A stretch of 7,794 nt of DNA from JBCBSK01 sp039819185. GTDB taxonomy: Bacteria > Pseudomonadota > Alphaproteobacteria > Rhizobiales > Tepidamorphaceae. Position 1 is the stretch's first letter, and each line of letters begins with the position of its first letter. The translations under genes and the position numbers were made by a program. The notes below the pieces were generated by a model that saw only the letters and a program-made list of their open reading frames with translations, did not search any database and was not told the DNA's origin. Below, piece after piece: positions 4,756 through 7,794 of this stretch. The stretch lies in contig JBCBSK010000160.1 of the NCBI GenBank assembly GCA_039819185.1, positions 1-7,794 on the forward strand, read 5' to 3'.

Positions 4756-6438
4756 TCAGGCAAACTGTCTGTCAGGGATCGCCGCTTTCCGGGCGTTGCT
4801 TGCCAGCGGATATTTGATCGCGAGCGTGTCGAGCGGCAGGTCGTGCTCGGACAGGAAGTCTCGGACTTCGGGTTCCATCTCAGGCTTTACGATCGCCGCA
4901 AACCTCTGGAGCATGGATGCCATGGCGCAGACCGTGATCAAGTGCACGAGTTCCGTCGGCGTATAATGCTCGATTGCGGCACGCACGAACCGATGGGGCG
5001 TCGTCAGAGGCGTCTGCGCGGACAACCAGGCCAGTTGCAGGGCGGCCTTTTCGCGGTCGGTGAAGACGTCGCCATCCATATCAGGCCCATGGGCCGCATT
5101 GAATGCGTCACGCACACGTTTGACTGCCTGGTCCGATCGTCCGCCTGCTATCCAGGCGAGATAGCCTTCGACGGCGGCGAGATAGTCATTGCCCTTGGCA
5201 ATATGGCTGACCCGCGCCATCAGGTGTTTCAGCTCGGGCGTGATCGAGACAGCGTCCGTATCTGTGTCCTCATCGGTCATCACGCCGACATAGAAGCGCA
5301 CATGCGTCGGACGCAGCGGCAGCGGCCATGCCTCCACCCAGGCCGGCTTCAGGCCGACATGTTTCTGCATGTAGCTCATCGGACCACCGGCCAGCACTGC
5401 GTCCTTGCCATAGTGCGCGATCATCGACGCCATCGACGGTCCGCCCTCCGGCAGATCGTAGTCGAGGTTGGACGACTCGCGATCGTCTGACGATCCGTGC
5501 CGTCCGGTATCGATGCCGGCTCCGTCTTCGGCCTTCTTCGCCCATTCGGCTTCGACCTTCACGCCGGTCAGGTCGTTGAACACATTAAGGAAGCCAAAGG
5601 CGGACGCAATCATCGCCGCGGCTGAGATATTCGCCTCGACGGGAAGCTTGGTGAACCGCGCCTCGTCGCCATATCCACGCACCCTGGCGAGATCGTCTTC
5701 CGTCACCTCGTTGGTCGATGCATGGGCCACGAGATCGGCCAATGCCGCCTCGAACGGACCGAATTCGCCGGAATAATCGCCGTCGCGTGCGGCATCGATC
5801 GCGGTCGCGTAACCCGCGGATTCGTCGCCACCCACCGACGCCGAATGGACCTGGCAGTAGTCGCAACCATGGGCGTTGGACGTTGCATAGCCGAGCGCGT
5901 TCATCACCGGCGCGCCGAGCACCTCCCTGCCGCCGCCGATGGCGCCGACATTGTGGCAATAGACGAACTGGCGATAGGCAACCTCGGGCCAGTGGTATTG
6001 GAAATAGAAGCAATTCGGCCAGAACCCGAAGAACTCCTTATAGAGATGCAGGATCGGCCAGTCGTTTTCATTGTCCGACCGCGACCCGTCGATTTCCGGG
6101 ATGGCGTCGCGCAGGACATAGTCCTCGGCACCTTCATGAAGCTCCGCATCGGAATACCGATCCGACTCGAGCGATCCCCTGGCCTGTGTCACAAACGGGA
6201 TCAGCCGATCGGCGTCCTTGAGCGCCAGAAGGTCCGCCGATCCGTTCACATGTGTACCACCGACAAAGATTTGCGGAACGGTCGAGACGCCCGAATGGAA
6301 AATCGACAGGTCGGCGTTGCGGTCGGACGCGGTAACGTCATGGGCATCGTAGGCCAGGCCCGTTTCATCAAGTGCGGACTTGGCCGCCTCGCAATAGGGG
6401 CAGTCGGGCTTGGTGAAGATCTGTATTGCCTCGGACAT
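4756..6438 (-). CDS. Glutaredoxin fused to tandem AhpD-like (carboxymuconolactone decarboxylase family) domains
   Basis: A 560-residue soluble protein. Residues 1-88 form a glutaredoxin: IFTKPDCPYC with redox C13 and C16, the cis-proline segment TVP (53-55), and the glutathione-binding GS-ADL (66-70). Residues ~140-295 form an all-helical AhpD-like domain with active-site GCDYCQVHS (C192, C195, H198) and the family's helical C-terminal segment ending FLNVFNDLTG. Residues ~355-520 repeat the fold (ARVSHIAKGNDYLAAVEGYL, then TPTELVHLITVCAMASMLQRF), but the equivalent motif is GNDYLAAV, lacking both cysteines and the histidine. By analogy with AhpD and glutaredoxin-peroxiredoxin fusions, the first domain could reduce hydroperoxides or disulfides using glutathione; this is inferred. 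ATG 6436-6438 has AAGG eight bases upstream; the longer frame to 6525 adds an unlike N-terminus. It is the first gene of the operon, divergent from the LysR gene. Confidence 0.85.
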   Translation of the reverse strand: MSEAIQIFTKPDCPYCEAAKSALDETGLAYDAHDVTASDRNADLSIFHSGVSTVPQIFVGGTHVNGSADLLALKDADRLIPFVTQARGSLESDRYSDAELHEGAEDYVLRDAIPEIDGSRSDNENDWPILHLYKEFFGFWPNCFYFQYHWPEVAYRQFVYCHNVGAIGGGREVLGAPVMNALGYATSNAHGCDYCQVHSASVGGDESAGYATAIDAARDGDYSGEFGPFEAALADLVAHASTNEVTEDDLARVRGYGDEARFTKLPVEANISAAAMIASAFGFLNVFNDLTGVKVEAEWAKKAEDGAGIDTGRHGSSDDRESSNLDYDLPEGGPSMASMIAHYGKDAVLAGGPMSYMQKHVGLKPAWVEAWPLPLRPTHVRFYVGVMTDEDTDTDAVSITPELKHLMARVSHIAKGNDYLAAVEGYLAWIAGGRSDQAVKRVRDAFNAAHGPDMDGDVFTDREKAALQLAWLSAQTPLTTPHRFVRAAIEHYTPTELVHLITVCAMASMLQRFAAIVKPEMEPEVRDFLSEHDLPLDTLAIKYPLASNARKAAIPDRQFA

Positions 6439-6524
6439 CGGGGGAGCCTTTCTCGTTCGCGTTTTCCAACTTGAGTTCGAGATAGGCGGAGGCGATGGCT
6501 TGATATAGAGGCCGGAATAGAACA
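6439..6524. promoter_or_regulatory. Divergent intergenic region between fusion gene and LysR gene
   Basis: This 86-bp gap should hold the leftward operon promoter and perhaps the regulator's promoter, as is usual for LysR-type regulators beside their targets. No clean -35/-10 pair is evident on either strand. A TTGAGT at 6471-6476 is a possible plus-strand -35, but it has no good partner at 16-18 bp. The tightness of the gap supports the idea that the regulator's true start may lie further right. Confidence 0.45.
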
Positions 6525-6535
6525 ATGTGTTCCGG
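6512..6535. promoter_or_regulatory. Nested palindromes, candidate LysR operator
   Basis: CCGGAA (6512-6517) and TTCCGG (6530-6535) are perfect inverted arms 12 bases apart. Inside them GAACA (6520-6524) and TGTTC (6528-6532) form a second perfect dyad with a 3-base spacer. Dyads of this size next to a LysR-type gene are typical binding sites, although this one does not match the T-N11-A consensus. The ATG at 6525-6527 is the centre of the inner dyad. Confidence 0.5.
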
Positions 6536-7493
6536 GATGAGAACGACCGTCGACCCGCCCGAACTGCTTGGCGACCTCACTTATTCGACCCGCGAGTTTG
6601 CGGTGGATGATCTGCGACTTCTCGCGTTGATTGCTGAAACGGGTTCGATGAACGCCGCATCCAAACGGTTCGGCATGTCGAAATCCGTATTGTCCCGCGC
6701 GGTTGCCAAGCTAGAGGAACTGGCTGGCGGTCCGATTTTCGATCGGACCCAAAAAGGTATGACGCTCACCGCGATCGGAGACGTGTTGCTGCCGGTCGCG
6801 CGGCGTGCCGCGGAGGTCGTGCGCGACGCCGATGAGGCGGTACGATCCGCGAAGGGCACTCCGCAGGGCGAACTGAAGATCGCCGCCAGCGCGCTCTCCG
6901 GCCAGCAACTGGTCGCACCCGCGATAGCTGAGATGGCCAAACGCTATCCAGAAGTCGAAACCACCTTGAAGGTAACAGGCCTCGGCCCCGATCCGGTGGC
7001 GGAAAACCTCGACCTCGTGCTGCGGATCGGAAAGCCGGAAGAATCCTATCTCTCGACCTGGTTGCTCATCTCCTCCAAGCTTGCGCTTTACGCTTCTCGA
7101 TCCACCGCAGCCGAGATTGATCTCGATGACCCGGTGGTCGTCGAAGCTCTGGGCCGTATCGTTATCGAGGTTGATCAGGTCCCGCGCCGTTGGAGCCTCT
7201 CGAACGAGGGTGGGCGAACCATCGAGATGGAGGCCAAACCGCTGGTGCGGGTTGGCGATCCGACCGTGGCGATCGGGATCCTGCATTCGGGATCCGGAGT
7301 CGCGAAACTGCCGATGGTCTACGGAGAGCCGCTTGTCAGGGCTGGTAGCCTCGTTCGCGCGCTGCCTGGCTGGACCGGTCCCACGCTCGAAATCTACGCA
7401 GTCCTGCCTCCACGAAGGCTGAGTGTACCGGCTGTCGCGGCGTTCCTAGAACTTCTGACCGGGCATGCGAGGCGCCTCCAGGGTCGGGAATGA
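6525..7493 (+). CDS. LysR-type transcriptional regulator
   Basis: A 322-residue regulator in its longest form. The helix-turn-helix covers about residues 27-86: DDLRLLALIAETGSMNAASK, then a recognition helix around MSKSVLSRAVAKLEELAG and the wing IFDRTQKGMTLTAIG. A linker helix follows (VARRAAEVVRDADEAVRSA). The rest (from GELKIAASAL, near residue 115) is a periplasmic-binding-protein-like effector domain of the CrgA-like type, which would bind an unidentified small ligand. The start is uncertain: ATG 6525, ATG 6537 and GTG 6603 are all in frame. GTG 6603 would give a 296-residue protein beginning (M)DDLRLL, the usual family N-terminus, and would free the palindrome at 6512-6535 to be an operator. 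However, third-position GC between 6543 and 6602 looks coding. It diverges from the redox operon, so it most likely controls that operon and itself. Confidence 0.88.
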   Translation: MCSGMRTTVDPPELLGDLTYSTREFAVDDLRLLALIAETGSMNAASKRFGMSKSVLSRAVAKLEELAGGPIFDRTQKGMTLTAIGDVLLPVARRAAEVVRDADEAVRSAKGTPQGELKIAASALSGQQLVAPAIAEMAKRYPEVETTLKVTGLGPDPVAENLDLVLRIGKPEESYLSTWLLISSKLALYASRSTAAEIDLDDPVVVEALGRIVIEVDQVPRRWSLSNEGGRTIEMEAKPLVRVGDPTVAIGILHSGSGVAKLPMVYGEPLVRAGSLVRALPGWTGPTLEIYAVLPPRRLSVPAVAAFLELLTGHARRLQGRE

Positions 7494-7521
7494 CAGTCCC
7501 ACTGCGTCCCGGAAACAGAAT

Positions 7522-7543
7522 GCGGAGCACGTGAGACTCGAAC
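7522..7543 (-). other. Second fossil tRNA-like 3' end
   Basis: On the minus strand the order is GTTCGAGT (T-loop), CTCAC (5 nt), GTGCTCC (7 nt), G and CA. The segment lengths again match a tRNA 3' end, but CCA is reduced to CA. It matches the copy at 1400-1417 in 15 of 18 bases (CACGTG-GA-TCGAAC-T). The bases just 5' of the T-loop, CCACAGG, instead resemble the adjacent tRNA-Arg. The T-stem does not pair and no complete cloverleaf forms. It is probably an attachment-site scar or a decayed tRNA. Confidence 0.45.
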
Positions 7544-7582
7544 CTGTGGCCTGCACTTTCGCAGACGACGCCTATGAGTTCA

Positions 7583-7599
7583 CGTAAGCAGCGCGTAAG
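7583..7599 (+). repeat. Paired CGTAAG direct repeat, 11-bp spacing (right copy)
   Basis: CGTAAG lies at 7583-7588 and 7594-7599, the same motif and 11-bp period as at 1511-1527. It sits 52 bases from the 3' end of the intact tRNA-Arg and 40 bases from the fossil T-loop. This placement resembles integrase arm-type sites. The rest of 7494-7650 holds no gene that I can support. Confidence 0.4.
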
Positions 7600-7650
7600 C
7601 ACAGACCCTAGAAGAGCCGAATCCACAAGACATTGAATTTGTTTGAAAAA

Positions 7651-7727
<77 letters not shown>

Positions 7728-7794
7728 GAACCAGGCGCGCACGCTACCCGATCGCCCTAAATCGCGCAATCGGCCGTGGATCGCCCGGTTGGAC

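Noticed and set aside
4630..5490. Long open frame on the plus strand, 286 codons
   Set aside because: It runs antisense to the reductase 5' end and the fusion gene, whose motifs are unmistakable. Its translation resembles no family and is Arg/His-rich, as expected from the complement of a GC-rich gene.
5722..6474. Plus-strand open frame of 250 codons
   Set aside because: It is antisense to the glutaredoxin and first AhpD-like domain and has no recognisable domain.
7336..7626. Minus-strand open frame of 96 codons downstream of the LysR gene
   Set aside because: It overlaps the LysR 3' end in antisense and the second tRNA-like scar; the translation has no recognisable features.

Overview
The window looks like chromosomal DNA from a GC-rich alphaproteobacterium. 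This rests on an intact tRNA-Arg(CCG) of typical proteobacterial shape with an encoded CCA, AGG-type ribosome binding sites, and alphaproteobacterial-looking glutathione reductase, zinc alcohol dehydrogenase and SRPBCC proteins. I cannot name a genus.

Layout, left to right. (1) Positions 1-599, plus strand: the C-terminal tail of an ArsR-type repressor overlaps a complete SRPBCC/AHSA1-like protein, a well-known two-gene pairing. A likely terminator hairpin follows. (2) Positions 640-1233, minus strand: a protein with an N-terminal ASCH/PUA-like region and a C-terminal winged-helix-like region. (3) Positions 1234-1899: gene-poor, degraded DNA. It holds a fossil tRNA 3' end beside a 7-bp hairpin, a pair of CGTAAG repeats 11 bp apart, an AT-rich patch, and the C-terminal third of a broken DUF1801 gene. 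(4) Positions 1900-6438, minus strand: a four-gene redox operon, transcribed right to left. It encodes a glutaredoxin fused to two AhpD-like domains, a glutathione-reductase-family flavoprotein, a small two-helix NrtS-type membrane protein, and an AdhP-type zinc alcohol dehydrogenase. (5) Positions 6525-7493, plus strand: a divergent LysR-type regulator, with a palindrome at the 5' end of its reading frame. (6) Positions 7494-7794: a second fossil tRNA-like 3' end with a second CGTAAG pair, then an intact tRNA-Arg(CCG) on the minus strand.

The redox operon is the main item of interest. A plausible electron path is NAD(P)H to the flavoprotein reductase, to glutathione, to the CPYC glutaredoxin domain, to the CxxC of the first AhpD-like domain, and finally to a peroxide or other oxidised substrate. 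The second AhpD-like domain has the same fold signature but has lost both cysteines and the histidine. The reductase carries acidic residues where classic NADPH-dependent glutathione reductases have basic ones, so it may accept NADH. NrtS and the alcohol dehydrogenase are joined by a GTGA overlap, and NrtS starts 15 nt after the reductase stop. This suggests nitrate/nitrite movement and aldehyde/alcohol metabolism belong to the same response. The substrate of the pathway is not evident from sequence.
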